Positions 34,440-45,400 of a stretch of 64,000 nt of DNA are shown piece by piece (the first letter of the stretch is position 1; every line of letters starts with the position of its first letter). The stretch is from Epiperipatus broadwayi. Its lineage: Eukaryota; Onychophora; Udeonychophora; Euonychophora; Peripatidae. The notes below the pieces were generated by a model that worked only from the letters and a program-made list of their open reading frames with translations, had not been told where the DNA came from and did not search any database. The translations under genes were made by a program, and so were the position numbers. Location: positions 1,607,501-1,671,500 of the forward strand of contig JAQFVV010012397.1 of NCBI GenBank assembly GCA_028023455.1. The letters run 5' to 3'.

Positions 34440-36530
34440 TAACATAAACCTAATCTAATCATTTTTCAGAACCTGCATTTCTAATGTTGAATGTGATCCT
34501 GTTTCAAGATACAATTTAAGAAAAGCTAACTAGATTCAATATACTGGTTATCTTGACTAAAATAATATAATTTCTCCAATTCTCCATTGCTATGATAGGT
34601 TCAACACTCTTAATATCAGCTGCCAAAGAATTTATATCTTATGGATTTCATAAACAATTCATTCCAGATTGAAATAAAACTAGTCTTATAGCCAATTTTT
34701 GTCCACCAAAAATCCTGAAATTGCTGACAAATTTATTTAATTACTAGATGGTGCCAGAAAAGAAAAGTGGAGAGAACATGAAAAAACAAAACTTTACAAG
34801 ATTTAGTGAATGTAAAAAGATTTACAAAAGCCATTAGTATCATTGCAAATCAGATTGCTAATTTTATATACCAAACTTGGAAAAGCATCATTAGGGTAGA
34901 ATTGCAAACATTTCTTTCACAATTTTTCTATAATAATCTGATAAAACCTATCATAACAGTATTAAAACCAATCAAAAACAGCAATCCTCTAAAAAATCAT
35001 TATCCAATGTCAAGTTACCTATATTTTTTTAAGTAATCATAAATTTATATACCAAACTTGGAAAAGCATCATTAGGGTAGAATTGCAAACATTTCTTTCA
35101 CAATTTTTCTATAATAATCTGATAAAACCTATCATAACAGTATTAAAACCAATCAAAAACAGCAATCCTCTAAAAAATCATTATCCAATGTCAAGTTACC
35201 TATATTTTTTTAAGTAATCATAATAAAAAATATATATCAATAGCTGAGAGCTTCCTACAGAAGAGGCTGATTTAGAACAAAAAAAAACTATTGTGAACTA
35301 AGGCTTTTAAAATAAATTAAAAACTGTTGCTATTACTAACTTTATTGATTTAACTTCAACTTATGCTTTGTTTAAAAAAATTGTCTTTTTAGAAAATTTT
35401 CTAAAATTGTTAATTATAAGAAAATCATTAATTTGCTTGGCGAAAAGTTCAGGCAATAGAAAAATTCAAATGACATTAAATGATTTTCCTAGTAGATATA
35501 AAATTTTACAGAATAGACTATCACAATGTTAAGGTGTCTCATCTATTTTATTTAATATATTCATCAGTAATCTTACAAATATAGAAGGCAGGAAATTAAT
35601 CTCTGTTAATGATATTGTTTTGACTTCTCAAAAGTAATTATTTTCTGAAATAGAGAAGTTTATCAATAAGGTTGTAAAAAAAAACTAGAAAAGTTTGTAG
35701 TCTTATTCCCAATCCAATGAAGACAGTATATTCATTTTTTGATTTAAACAACAGGGATCATCTTGTAATTTAAATATAATCTTTTGCAATAGTTATTCAA
35801 AATGTGATCCTAACTCTTGCTAATTTGGAGTGATCTTAGACCATAAACTAATTTATTTTTTAATTCAGGTTAGATCAAAATTAATTACTAGAAATAACCT
35901 TCTTAGAAAGATTTTTGCAAAATTTCGGGTTATGATGCAAATATTTTACAAATAGATTCCTTAGTATTAACATTTTTTATTAGTGAAAATAAAAAAAATT
36001 CTTACATTAAACTTCTGAATGTTCGAATTAATATTACCATTATATATTGGTATACTTAAGTCTATTTCTTTGGAGCCTCTTTCTGTTCTTTCATGCATTT
36101 TTCTACAAGATATCAAAAGAGGAATTATGCACAGAAAAGCAGCTTGCCAACCACTCAAGATATAGTTTCATCACCTAAGGCTCAACACAAATCAAAATCT
36201 CTATTTTAGTTGTTCAACCAAATATCTAGAATCAAAGAATTGTAATGTAAAAAAAGGAGTTATTATGAGATTGCAAATAAATTTATTTTCCAGATCCAAC
36301 AATAATGCCAGATGGATTTAATCTTCCAAAGATACAATTTTAGCTTCATCAACATATTCAGACCAACATATAATCATTGTACTCCTCTGCTTTACAAATG
36401 GAATTTTTCAGGTGTTGATCTTTGTAAATGTGGGCAAATACAAACTATGAATAAGATCATTAATGACAGTCAAATTTATGGAATGTATCAAAATTAAAGG
36501 ACTTAATAAAGCCATTAGTGAATCTTTCTT
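34440..36530 (+). pseudogene. Jockey-like LINE relic
   Basis: Pieces in changing frames follow the order of a jockey-type LINE protein. PVSRYNLRKAN is near 34500 and DGARKEKWREHEKTK near 34747. KPIKNSNPLKNHYPMSS is near 34970 (RT motif P-K-x-x-x-P-x-x-x-x-Y-R-P-I-S). DLTSAYALFKK is near 35348 (motif D-x-x-x-A-Y-D), SILFNIFISNLTN near 35545 and VNDIVLTSQ near 35607 in place of YADD. LANLEVILDHKL is near 35815. A C-terminal LYKWNFSGVDLCKCGQIQTMN near 36392 resembles the conserved C-x-C-G segment. Stops occur throughout and the catalytic YADD is lost. The stretch near 35960-36290 is not clearly element-derived. The clade call is inference. Confidence 0.75.
34864..35225. repeat. Exact 181-bp tandem duplication
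   Basis: Positions 34864-35044 and 35045-35225 are identical by eye until the last few bases. The unit lies within the LINE relic and includes its RT motif. Confidence 0.95.
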
Positions 36531-36599
36531 CTAGCTGGAATCTCTAAGATTTCTTTATAATATCTTGTTAATAGTTAAGTACAAATATTAAATAAATAA

Positions 36600-37195
36600 A
36601 GAATAAAAAATAAAGATTGATAACCATAAATTAGAATTTAACAACTACCAATATCTTGGTCAGATTATTAACACAGATGGGATGAAATTAACCATATAAT
36701 TAAAATTGAATGAAGCCTTTTTGGTAGAAATAATTTAGTAATAGAATATGCTTATGTGTTTGAAGAGAAAAATTTTAATAGATATGTTTCACCAGTTCTT
36801 ACTAATGAATCTTAAACACAGACATTTAATAAAATAACAATATAAAGACTGCAAAACATTCAAAGAAATATAGAGAAATGTGTATTTAAGAGTAACAAAA
36901 AGAAATTCAAAATATATAACATAGATGAGGGAACAAGCAGGTGCTATTGACATTATTGAAAGAATTAAAGAAGTTCAAATAGAGTTAGGTTAGACATACT
37001 ACCAGAAGAGATGATAATAGATGTTACAGTTCATGTCTTAAACTGGATTCCAAAACATTATAAAAAATCTAGAGAGATCACATGTTGAATGAATTAAATA
37101 AGGAAGTTTGCTAGTGCATTGTGAAGAAGAGAAGCTAGAGATGAGAAAAGTGGATCATATTCTGAGACCTGAAATGGATCAATAATGTTAAAAAT
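36600..37195 (+). pseudogene. RTE LINE 3' fragment, decayed
   Basis: The sequence is homologous to the C-terminal RTE frame at 43846-44490. YQYLGQIINTDG is near 36645, CLKRK is in an altered form near 36760, and a worn RDDNR segment is near 37005. It ends with AATGATGATG-type repeats near 37195. Many stops and indels are present. Confidence 0.8.
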
Positions 37196-37452
37196 GATGA
37201 TGATAAAAATGAAGTCTACTAAATACCTGGTTATTAAATTAATTCAATTCCATCAATATGTAGGAAGTATATTTTTATTAAAAATAGTTTATATATTATA
37301 TACAATTACTTTACTATATGGCTTCTATTTCTTTATCAAATATATAAATATCTATTTAAATTCATGCTAGTAAATTTCACTATATCCTTTTAATCTATAC
37401 AATACCTAATAAATTTCTTTTCCTATATTTGTAACTTGTTAAATTCTAAGAT

Positions 37453-37504
37453 TATAAAATATATATATATATATATATATTTATAATCTTATATTTATAT
37501 ATAT

Positions 37505-37552
<48 letters not shown>
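37453..37552. repeat. TA microsatellite, two blocks
   Basis: Alternating TA runs are separated by TTTATAATCTTATATT. The sequence is strongly self-complementary. Confidence 0.95.
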
Positions 37553-37555
<3 letters not shown>

Positions 37556-37559
37556 CAAA

Positions 37560-37885
37560 TATAAGTTTAACATGGATATGACAATAATACTGGCATCAAC
37601 AGGGGTTTTGAGTGTTCCATCATCAGATTTTCAATGATATGGATGGCTGAAGAGTTGGAGGGTGAAGAAGATTGAAGCTTGTTCAGTAAAGTTTGAAAAT
37701 TTGCTATCTTAATATAGACTGAAAACTGATTGTATGTATGTATGAGAAATGGTGATTTGATGAATGTTAATTCAGCATGAACTACATATATTGGAGATCA
37801 TTTATCTTTTTCACAGGTGTATGGTTATGTGTATCAGCTGTATAAGATAGAGTACATATCTGTAATGAACATCTGAGTTTACACT
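37560..37885 (+). repeat. Foldback repeat family 2, forward copy
   Basis: The copy has TTCCATCATCAGATTTTCAA, GGCTGAAGAGTTGGAG and TTGGAGATCATTTATCTTTT in the same order as 13750-13945. The left edge abuts the TA microsatellite. Confidence 0.8.
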
Positions 37886-37894
37886 CATTATTTA

Positions 37895-38170
37895 AGTAAT
37901 ACTTTGGTGCAATTTGAGAATTATAATTGCAGTTTGTAATGCTATAATTGGCTAGTTATTAGTCTACACTCAGAATAGGTTGTATTTACCTGTTTAAAAC
38001 GATTTATTTAAACTTCTTTGTATCAATAATTTCAATATCTGTGGTGAAGTTGCAATCTTTAGTGTCTATATAAATATATTACACCATTAATAAAGGCAGG
38101 ATTTCATTTTTATTGTTAAAAGAATATTGCCTTGAGAACAGTTTGAAATTGTTGATTGTTATTGAACTTG
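37895..38170 (+). repeat. Unclassified 280-bp repeat, copy 1
   Basis: Shares TGCAGTTTGTAATG, TTTAAACTTC-TGTATCAAT, AAGTTGCAA-CTTTA-GTGTC and GCCTTGA-AACAG with 60190-60475 in the same order. The copy directly precedes the Penelope-like frame at 38212-38574. Both copies follow TA arrays (this one after an intervening family 2 copy). Confidence 0.75.
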
Positions 38171-38211
38171 GGATTGTCTAAGGGTTGAATAGCTTTGAAT
38201 AATATATATCC

Positions 38212-38574
38212 ATTAACAACACTAAGGACACTATAGCTTTTGATCAGACCCCACAGGCTATGTACAGAGTGGCATGCCCTCATAATGGATGTAAGGCATC
38301 ATACTATGGTGAAACGAGAGCCACCATAGCTACTAGGATATCACAACATAGGTATAAATACAATAAGGCACATACGGATCCAGAATGCACTTCAATTTTT
38401 GCTCAGCATCAAAAATTGTCAGGACATGTGTTCGAACCCACATCTCCAAAATTGGTTTGTACTGAGCAACATGATGTTAGGCGAAAAGTAAAAGAAGCAT
38501 ACTTTATAGCGGAGGACTCTTTCACCATTAATCATAAAGATGCATGTTTTGCGATATCTAAAAGATGGTCTTAG
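38212..38574 (+). CDS. GIY-YIG domain of a Penelope-like retroelement, open frame
   Basis: The frame is open from about 38212 to the stop at 38572; the first ATG is 38260 (104 codons). The protein reads YRVACPHNGCKASYYGET, where Y-R-V and Y-Y-G occupy the GIY and YIG positions. RATIATRISQH follows with the conserved Arg, then GHVFEP, TEQHDVRRKVKEAYFI with the conserved Glu, and a final IN. This is the nuclease module found at the C-terminus of Penelope-like elements, which nicks the target DNA. The two Cys near the start are usual there. No RT lies upstream, so the copy is 5' truncated. It has no stop or frameshift, so it is either young or retained. Confidence 0.85.
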   Translation: MNNTKDTIAFDQTPQAMYRVACPHNGCKASYYGETRATIATRISQHRYKYNKAHTDPECTSIFAQHQKLSGHVFEPTSPKLVCTEQHDVRRKVKEAYFIAEDSFTINHKDACFAISKRWS

Positions 38575-38875
38575 TGACTCATTTGCATATAATTTGCATA
38601 TCAGATTTATTTATATAATGATTTCAAAGAAAGGATCATAACTGGCTATGAATATGAAAAATACATCTTCTTGAAAGTGCTTAGCCATTTAATTTAGTTT
38701 TCAGTTTGTTGTTATAGCTTTACGTTGGAAGTGTGAAAGTACGATTTATTATTATATTGGACAAACGTAAAGTATAAATATACAGGTTATTACTTAATAT
38801 ATCCATTCTGTAAACAAATTTTTCCTATAAAGATTAATAATGTTAATTCTAATATTCTCATGGATAAATGATGAA

Positions 38876-39060
38876 TTCATAGTATTATTTCCAGGGGCTT
38901 CCATGTAATAAAAATATAATAGCTAAATAGCAGATGTTTCAGTACAATAATAAGTACTTTTCTCAGAAGCTCTTAGGAAAGTACTTAGTATTGTACTAAA
39001 ACATCAGCTCTTTAACTATTATATTTTTATTGCACGGAAGTTCCTGGAAATAATACTATG
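38876..39060. repeat. Inverted repeat, 185 bp
   Basis: ATTCATAGTATTATTTCCAGG on the left is mirrored by CCTGGAAATAATACTATGAAT on the right. The arms continue through ATAAAAATATAATAG for about 80 bp each, with a short centre near AGAAGCTCTT. A few mismatches are present. Confidence 0.88.
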
Positions 39061-39063
39061 AAT

Positions 39064-39310
39064 ATATATAAATTATTACTTTTTGTTTTAAACCATGTAT
39101 TATTTTCCATTACATACTGATATTTCGATAAACTAGCATTCGCCATTATCAAGATTAACTTTTGAAAGAAAAATTGTTAGATCTCAAACAGTAACAATTT
39201 TTCTTTCAAAAGTTAACCTTGACAATGGTAGATGCTAGTTCGTAGAAATATCATTATGTAATGGAAAATAATACATGATTTAACCCAAAAAGTAATAATT
39301 TATCTACATC
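39064..39310. repeat. Second inverted repeat, 245 bp, adjacent
   Basis: TAAATTATTACTTTTTG on the left pairs with CAAAAAGTAATAATTTA-like sequence on the right. AACTTTTGAAAGAAAAATTGTTA and its mirror flank the centre near 39180. The arms are about 110 bp and have a few mismatches. It starts within a few bases of the preceding inverted repeat. Confidence 0.88.
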
Positions 39311-39339
39311 ATACAACCATGAAAACATTATATATATAT

Positions 39340-39455
39340 AATTGAAATAATATTTAATAGCAGTTGAGGCAGGTTAGAAAGTAACCGAAAGTACTTCTGA
39401 GGATTTAAAGATTGTTTGTAAACCGTTAAAAATATTATTTCAATTATAATTACAA
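39340..39455. repeat. Short inverted repeat, about 115 bp
   Basis: ATTGAAATAATATTT at about 39341 is mirrored by AAATATTATTTCAAT at about 39428; the inside is unique. Confidence 0.8.
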
Positions 39456-41010
39456 TATTGTTTTTAATTAACGGATATTTTATTTATTTTACATACATAT
39501 ATATATAGAGAGAGAGAGAAAGAGAGAAATTTAACAAATACACAGATTCCTATCAAAAAAGATTCTACCCCCCTTCCTCTTAATTCTCAACTTTAATTTT
39601 AAATTATGGCACATCTTTATTACAATTAAAAATACTATGATGGATTAATAAATATTAAAGGAATAAAGAAACAAGGTTTTATTTAAAACTAACAAAAGAA
39701 AATATATATATAAATTTTATTAGAATCTTTTTTAAAAATGTATTAAATAATCATAATTCCACTACACATTCTTATTAAAACACATGAATTAGGATACAAT
39801 TAAAGATAAATGCTTCCCGAGATGCATTTCATACTAAACTAGCACTCATCAGTTGGCTGAGGTCATCCATTTACTAGAAACATGTCATATTACCTCAATT
39901 AATTAATTGATTACACTTTGAATCTGTCAAAATGTGATATGGGACAGTGATAAATTGGTAAATTATACCTAAGAGATATTTTTGGAATTTAAGAATTTAA
40001 AACAAAGAGAAAGCTAAATGGTTATTGTCTCCTGACCCGCAACTTCCTATTGGTTAGTATAGCTGCTTTCCGGTCAACGCATTTGACATATGAAAAAAAA
40101 ACCCACATAAATTATATATCCAGTTAGTTATAATAACAGAACAAATCATTCATACATCAATACTGTAATTTTAAGAAATTTGACTCGTTATATAAATTAT
40201 TTATATCAAACAAGCATAAAAATGTGCACTTGTACAACATAGTAACAAAATTCAAATGATCAATGAGAAATAGCAAAAACTATTCACAAAATTAAAGTTC
40301 TACCCAAATTGCATTAACTGTTATTCTGATATTTTACAAAAAAGGTGCACAAAACTTAAAACCCATCAAACCCCCCCCCCCCATGTTAACCTGCAGTATA
40401 AAAAGTCAGTGACTTATTTGACAGATTAAATGAGCTGATGTTATTGGAATTTATTAGCGAGTTAGGTATTTTTGTTCCAGAATTTAAAAAATTATAGTGC
40501 TATTTTATAAAAATGAGTAGAAACTAGTTCATATCTTATCTGAGGATGCAATAAGGAAACTGTCATATATAATATGGCTATGGAAATTTCAGTATTGGAT
40601 ATCTCTAAGAGCTCACTGCTTGGAAAAGATGGTTTACTGAATGTATGCATAGTGATAGATGGTAATCTGAGGTTCTGCACTGGTGGACAATTGAGACGTG
40701 GAGGAATTAAGATTAAGCATGCACTGATAAAACAAAAAAAGCTTTTAAAATGTATATAAATTTGATTGTGTGTGTGCGTGGTTGTCATGGAAATCAATCA
40801 TAGTTTTACATTTTGATCAATAAATTCCATATGTTTGATTATGTTTTTAATCAATGGTAAACGTGTTTACAAAAAATTTAATAACGAGTTGTTATATTTA
40901 CTGTATATATTTTTTTACAATTTTTTTGCTAAAACGTATACAATTCCACATTAAAAGTAGAATATTTCAAAATGAATAAAAAGGACAATATTATATGCGA
41001 TTTAAAAATA
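39456..41010. other. Intron sequence
   Basis: No gene was recognised. GA repeats lie at 39505-39527 and a run of C residues at about 40369-40382. A family 2 scrap (CTAGCACTCATCAGTTGGCT) is near 39838. ATGGAAATTTCAGTATTGGATATCTC near 40577 resembles ATCGAGATTCAGGTGATTGATATCTC near 30287, so this may be part of a repeat. Confidence 0.5.
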
Positions 41011-41012
41011 TT

Positions 41013-41125
41013 GTTTTTTTTTTTAAATGTCATAGCATCGGCCGGGACGCGAACCCGCAACCCGGGCAACTGCCTGTAAGTGCAAGGCAGTCGCGCTGAC
41101 CTCTCGACCACCAGTGCAAGACAAC
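41013..41125 (-). mobile_element. tRNA-derived SINE, second copy
   Basis: On the minus strand, from about 41120, the copy reads GGTCGAGAGGTCAGCGCG, then CTTGCACTTACAGGCAG, then GGGTTCGCGTCCCGGC, and ends in A residues. This is closely similar to 28110-28207 but retains more GC (CCCGGGTTGCGGG versus CCAAGTTGTGGG), so it is nearer the presumed ancestor. Pol III A- and B-box-like motifs are both present. No clear target duplication was found. Confidence 0.9.
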
Positions 41126-41459
41126 ATTTTTTTCTTTGGTTAACTAACTAATTTTGATACAAATTTTAATCACAGTGATGATCTTTTCTCCTACGCGATA
41201 ATTCTATATTTTCTCCCTGCATGACTGGATTTTAATGTAGTTCACTTTAAATTTTAAAATGTGCAATTTCCTCTTTCAATATATAAGAAAAAATTGATAA
41301 TAATCTCCAATTAACTATGTTGATTTGCCTCCGTCAAATGGCGCATCACAAAAAAAAAAAAACTCCTATTCATCAGATAAATTAATAAAGCCTTTTAGGT
41401 AAAATATGTAGAACCACATATTTCATCTGACAAATGGTAATGAGTTGTATCTGTTATTC
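41126..41459. other. Intron sequence
   Basis: AT-rich, with an A12-type run at about 41350. No gene was recognised. Confidence 0.5.
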
Positions 41460-42068
41460 ACCATTAACATTGTCATTTTCAACCATTATTAATTCCCAAA
41501 GGATGAAAGTCTTTGCAAGTTTTATCTCTCTGAAATGTACCAGCTAACTTTCTTATTTCATATGTGCTCTCTTTCTAAGTCTTTTACAATTTCTAGGATC
41601 CAATTTAAAATATCAACATTCCATCTACTTTTATATTTTCTAGCAATATGGCCAGCCCATATCCATTCCAATTTCTTATTGCTTTTAATCATTTTTATTC
41701 CTAATGTATATCTCTTCATACTTTATTGAATAGTCAGAAGTCTCTGAATTGTTTATCTGTTAAGTATCCAAATCTCAGATCCATAAATAAAAACTGGTAA
41801 AATGCATCTATTAAAAATACTTTTTTTTTCATACAACTAGGCATAGTTTTTTAATATTTTACTATTAAAATTATTTCATGCAAGTTTCTATTAAAAAACA
41901 TTTCAAGTAAGTTAAATATGATTAATTCCATCCGTTATGGTTTTTTTTTCACTTATATTAATAATATGATCAAAAATTTGTAGTTTTTTTTTTTTTTAAT
42001 TTATGATTATAGTTTTTTATTTTTTATTTCTAAGAAAATCCATTGAAAAATAATTTCAATCTATTTAG

Positions 42069-42466
42069 CATTTATCTTTATCACATGATCATTTCTTATG
42101 CCTACCCAAGCTGTTAAAACAGGCAAAACTCTCCATACAGTAGTGTCACTTAGTGCAAGCCAAAGTAATCAATAAATGCAAGAAAGTTTATGCATAAAAT
42201 CCCTATCTAGTGCCTACTCATCCAATATCCCTAGACTAGTTTTTAGTTTGTGGCTTTTATCAGTGAAAGAATCTATGTGCAGTGCTCTCAGATCCATGGC
42301 TCCTCACTGATAAAAGCTATAAGTTAGAAACTAGTCTAGGGATATTGGATGAATAGGCACTAGATAGGGATTTTTTGCACAAACCTTCTTGCATCCATTG
42401 ATTACTCTGGATTGCACTGAGTGGCACTACTGTATGGTGAGTTTTGCCTGATTCATTTACCTTTAT
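42069..42466. repeat. Foldback repeat family 1 nested in RTE copy
   Basis: The copy occupies about 42082-42453. ACAGGCAAAACTCTCCATACAG on the left is mirrored by CTGTATGGTGAGTTTTGCCTG on the right. Nearly the whole 330 bp between can fold back, around a short centre near GCAGTGCTCTCAGATCC. The flanks CATTTATCTTTAT (42069-42081) and CATTTACCTTTAT (42454-42466) match at 12 of 13. Relative to 1361 and 16445 the tail (TCACATGATC) is on the left, so it sits in reverse. Confidence 0.85.
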
Positions 42467-43636
42467 CCTAGTTTTTTCCTTTTAGCTCTGATGCTTGATC
42501 TGCAAAACAAGTGCATCATCTGCAAAATCTAGATAATATAATAATCTTCATTTTCCCTTAGCTTTACATTTTAATCCACCAAACAAATTCTTGTTAAACT
42601 ACTATAAAATATTTTAGAGATAATGGAATTACTTTGTTGTAGATCTTTTTTAATGTTAAACTTTTTAGGATTATTCTGTAATCTAATCACTTCTGTTTTA
42701 TTTTGATAAATATTTTTTGAAATATAATAATATCCTAGGTCTATATCTTTAAGATTAAACGCTTTAATCACCATAGAAATAATTATAAAATCAAATCTGC
42801 AAGTCCAAAGCAGAATGTCAATTATATTTAATTTTTGTATAGTTTCCATTACTATTCAGATGTGATGCACTGGGTTATTTTCAAATCTAGCTTCTTTTTT
42901 TGATCAGTTAGATTCCAAAGTTCATTCTAGATGAATTGTAATTATCTGGCTAAAGTTTACATAAAAAACTAATAACATTCATCTGTCTGTAATTTATAAT
43001 GTCTTTATCATTTTTTTTTAAATATCAATAATACTATTGCAGTCTTTAAATCTTCTGGATCATTTTTCCCATTTAGATATCTGATATATAACTTTGTCAA
43101 TGATTTTTCTATTTTTTTATCTGCTTTTTTTAAAGATAGTCGTTATAATTTCATAATTCATTGGGGCTTTTCCTTTCTTCATAGATTGTATTATATGTCC
43201 TACTTCTTCAATTTAAATGCTGGCAGTTCAGATGTAGTTATTGTAAGAGATACTTTGTTTTTGTTTTTTGTATTTTATTACTACGTAATTCTTTATAAAA
43301 CTTTACCACATATTTTATGATATTTCTTCTTTTAGTAATAGCTTCAGCTTTTTTTATTGCTGAAATAAATTTTCTATCAATATCAAGGTATTGTTTACAC
43401 TTTTCTGAATTATTCTTGACAATTCATAATTATATATTTTTTATATTATTACTAAGTCTTTTTCATACCATTTCACAAAACTTTAGATACAGTGAAGTCA
43501 TGATATACATTATATTTTGTTCCAAGCCTGCCTCATATATATCATATATTGCATATAATAGCTCATGTTTTGTTGATAAACTTTGATTAGAATAGTATAT
43601 TGTTTATTAATGAATTGTTAAGCATACAATATTTTT

Positions 43637-43638
<2 letters not shown>

Positions 43639-43696
<58 letters not shown>
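43639..43696. repeat. TA microsatellite
   Basis: An uninterrupted TA run marks the 5' boundary of the plus-strand RTE fragment. Confidence 0.95.
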
Positions 43697-43699
<3 letters not shown>

Positions 43700-43779
43700 A
43701 CAAATTTTATATGCATAGTATGCATCTATAAATTAAAATTATAGTATAAACAATTTTTTTAAAATAACATTAATATAGT

Positions 43780-44500
43780 TATTAGTAATTATCAGATGAA
43801 AGTAGGAAAGTAGGACTAAAGATAAATGTTAAAAACACTAAAGTAATGTTTAATCGATTTGCTCAAAATATGAAAATAAAGATTGATTATGATGAATTAG
43901 AAGAAGTTAACAGTTACAAATACCTTGGTCAGATTATTAATACAGATGGAAACATAATGGAAGAAATTAATCATAGAATTAAACTTGGTTGGAGTGCTTT
44001 TGGTAGAAATAACTTGATACTAAAAGGAAATATGCCTATGTGTTTGAAAAGGAAGGTTTTTAACAAATGTATTTTACCAGTTCTTACTTATGGATCTGAG
44101 ACTTGGATACTTAATAGAAGAGCAATACAGAGACTTCAGACCACTCAAAGAAGTATAGAGAGATGCATGTTGGGAGTAACAAGAAGAGATCAAAAACGCA
44201 ATGTATGGGTAAGAGAACAAACAGGTGTTACTGACCTCATTGAAAAAATTAAAAGATTGAAGTGGAGTTGGGCTGGACATATTGCTAGAAGAGATGATAA
44301 TAGATGGACAATTGAAATTTTAAACTGGATTCCAAGAGATTGTAAAAGACCCAGAAAGAGACCACATGTGAGATGGATGGATGAAATAAGAAAGTGTGCA
44401 GGGGTGATGTGGAGAAGAGAAGCTAAAGATTGGAAAAGATGGATTAAACTTGGAGAGACCTTCATCCTGCAGTGGATTGATAATGGTTGATGATGATGAA
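43780..44500 (+). mobile_element. RTE LINE C-terminal fragment with open frame
   Basis: A 5'-truncated RTE copy. Its frame is open from about 43800 to the stop at 44488-44490 (214 codons from ATG 43846). It begins just after the RT catalytic box (KVGLKINVKNTKVMF) and goes on with YKYLGQIINTDGN, LPVLTYGSETW, RLQTTQRSIERCMLG, WSWAGHIARRDDNRW, RPRKRPHVRW and WMDEIRKCAG, the hallmark C-terminus of RTE reverse transcriptases. It ends in GATGATGATGAATAA, the usual short repeat tail. The catalytic part is missing, so it cannot act as a polymerase. It is much better preserved than the RTE copy around it, and so younger. Confidence 0.92.
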
Positions 44501-45400
44501 TAAATCAAGGAGACACATTCACATGTATTTATCAATTATTGAAAAAATAAGAATATGGAAAGACTTATATTTTATGTTTTAAATAAAGTAAATAGCAAAA
44601 TGTCTGACTTTTATCACAATTAAATATACTCTGGGTGAATTTTTTTCAATAAGTTTTTTCTCTTATAGAAGCATAATAGACTAATCTTGTTATCAAGAAA
44701 TCAGTATTAACTTTATGTATTTTCTAAAATTTTGTGAAACTCTTAGCATTATGCTTAGAAAGCATTTGTGGCTTATAGCAACTTATATGTTGACTTTTGA
44801 AATAAATTTCCTCTTTAGCTTTTCTTTTAACTTTTTAAAAACCAATAATGTCCCACATAATATTAGACAGTTCATCTACCAATTCATATAATCTTCTTTC
44901 ACTTGAAAGTGATCTATAGTTGTAAATATTTAAAAGAAATATTGAATGGTAGCTGCAGGAGATTCTTAGCACTCTCCATCATTAGCTGCCAACTGTTGCC
45001 TTGTGTAGTGACTTTTCAGCCTCCTGGAGATAAGACCATAATTTAGTTTTATCTGTCATGATTTTATATGTAATCATCAACATACATCCACCTTGTCTTC
45101 AAGAATACTCAGCTGATATTTCAATTAAGAACTATCAGATAGCAGAAGATCACAATGTCTTTTGATCTGTAAATGAAGAGATGAAGAGCTAATAAACTCA
45201 TTACATTCATAAAATATATGCTAGTGAGCAGCCCATCCACTTTCATATACTCTATAAATAATCACATGTTAATAATAGCTGCAATAACAAGCATGCATGA
45301 ACTGATAATTTGGAATTTGCTCTACTCAGTTCAATTAAGGTTTGAAAGAGGCATCAAAACAAACTTTCAATTAATAGCAAACTTCTTTAATAATAGCATT

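Larger units (their letters stand above)
41460..45400 (-). mobile_element. RTE LINE copy, split by later insertions
   Basis: Minus-strand RTE remnant. The 3' end at 41470-41830 is the reverse complement of the C-terminal frame at 43846-44490. The middle (42460-43520) matches 57700-58700. The 5' part (44750-45400) matches 59500-60030, including CTGTCATGAT-TTTA near 45055 against 59707. A foldback element (42082-42453) and a plus-strand RTE fragment with a TA array (43639-44500) interrupt it. The endonuclease portion is partly missing. Treating the two ends as one original copy is an inference from order and orientation. Confidence 0.65.

Noticed and set aside
40492-40797. Overlapping frames on both strands (61 and 101 codons).
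   Set aside because: A short segment recurs near 30287, suggesting a repeat. No protein family was recognised and the two frames shadow each other.
44074-44535. Minus-strand Ser-rich frames opposite the RTE C-terminal frame.
   Set aside because: Antisense shadows; the plus-strand frame carries the RTE motifs.
36861-45400. CRISPR-like regular spacing in repeated RTE and foldback segments.
   Set aside because: The repeats are dispersed, long and in mixed orientation. They are transposon copies in a eukaryotic intron.
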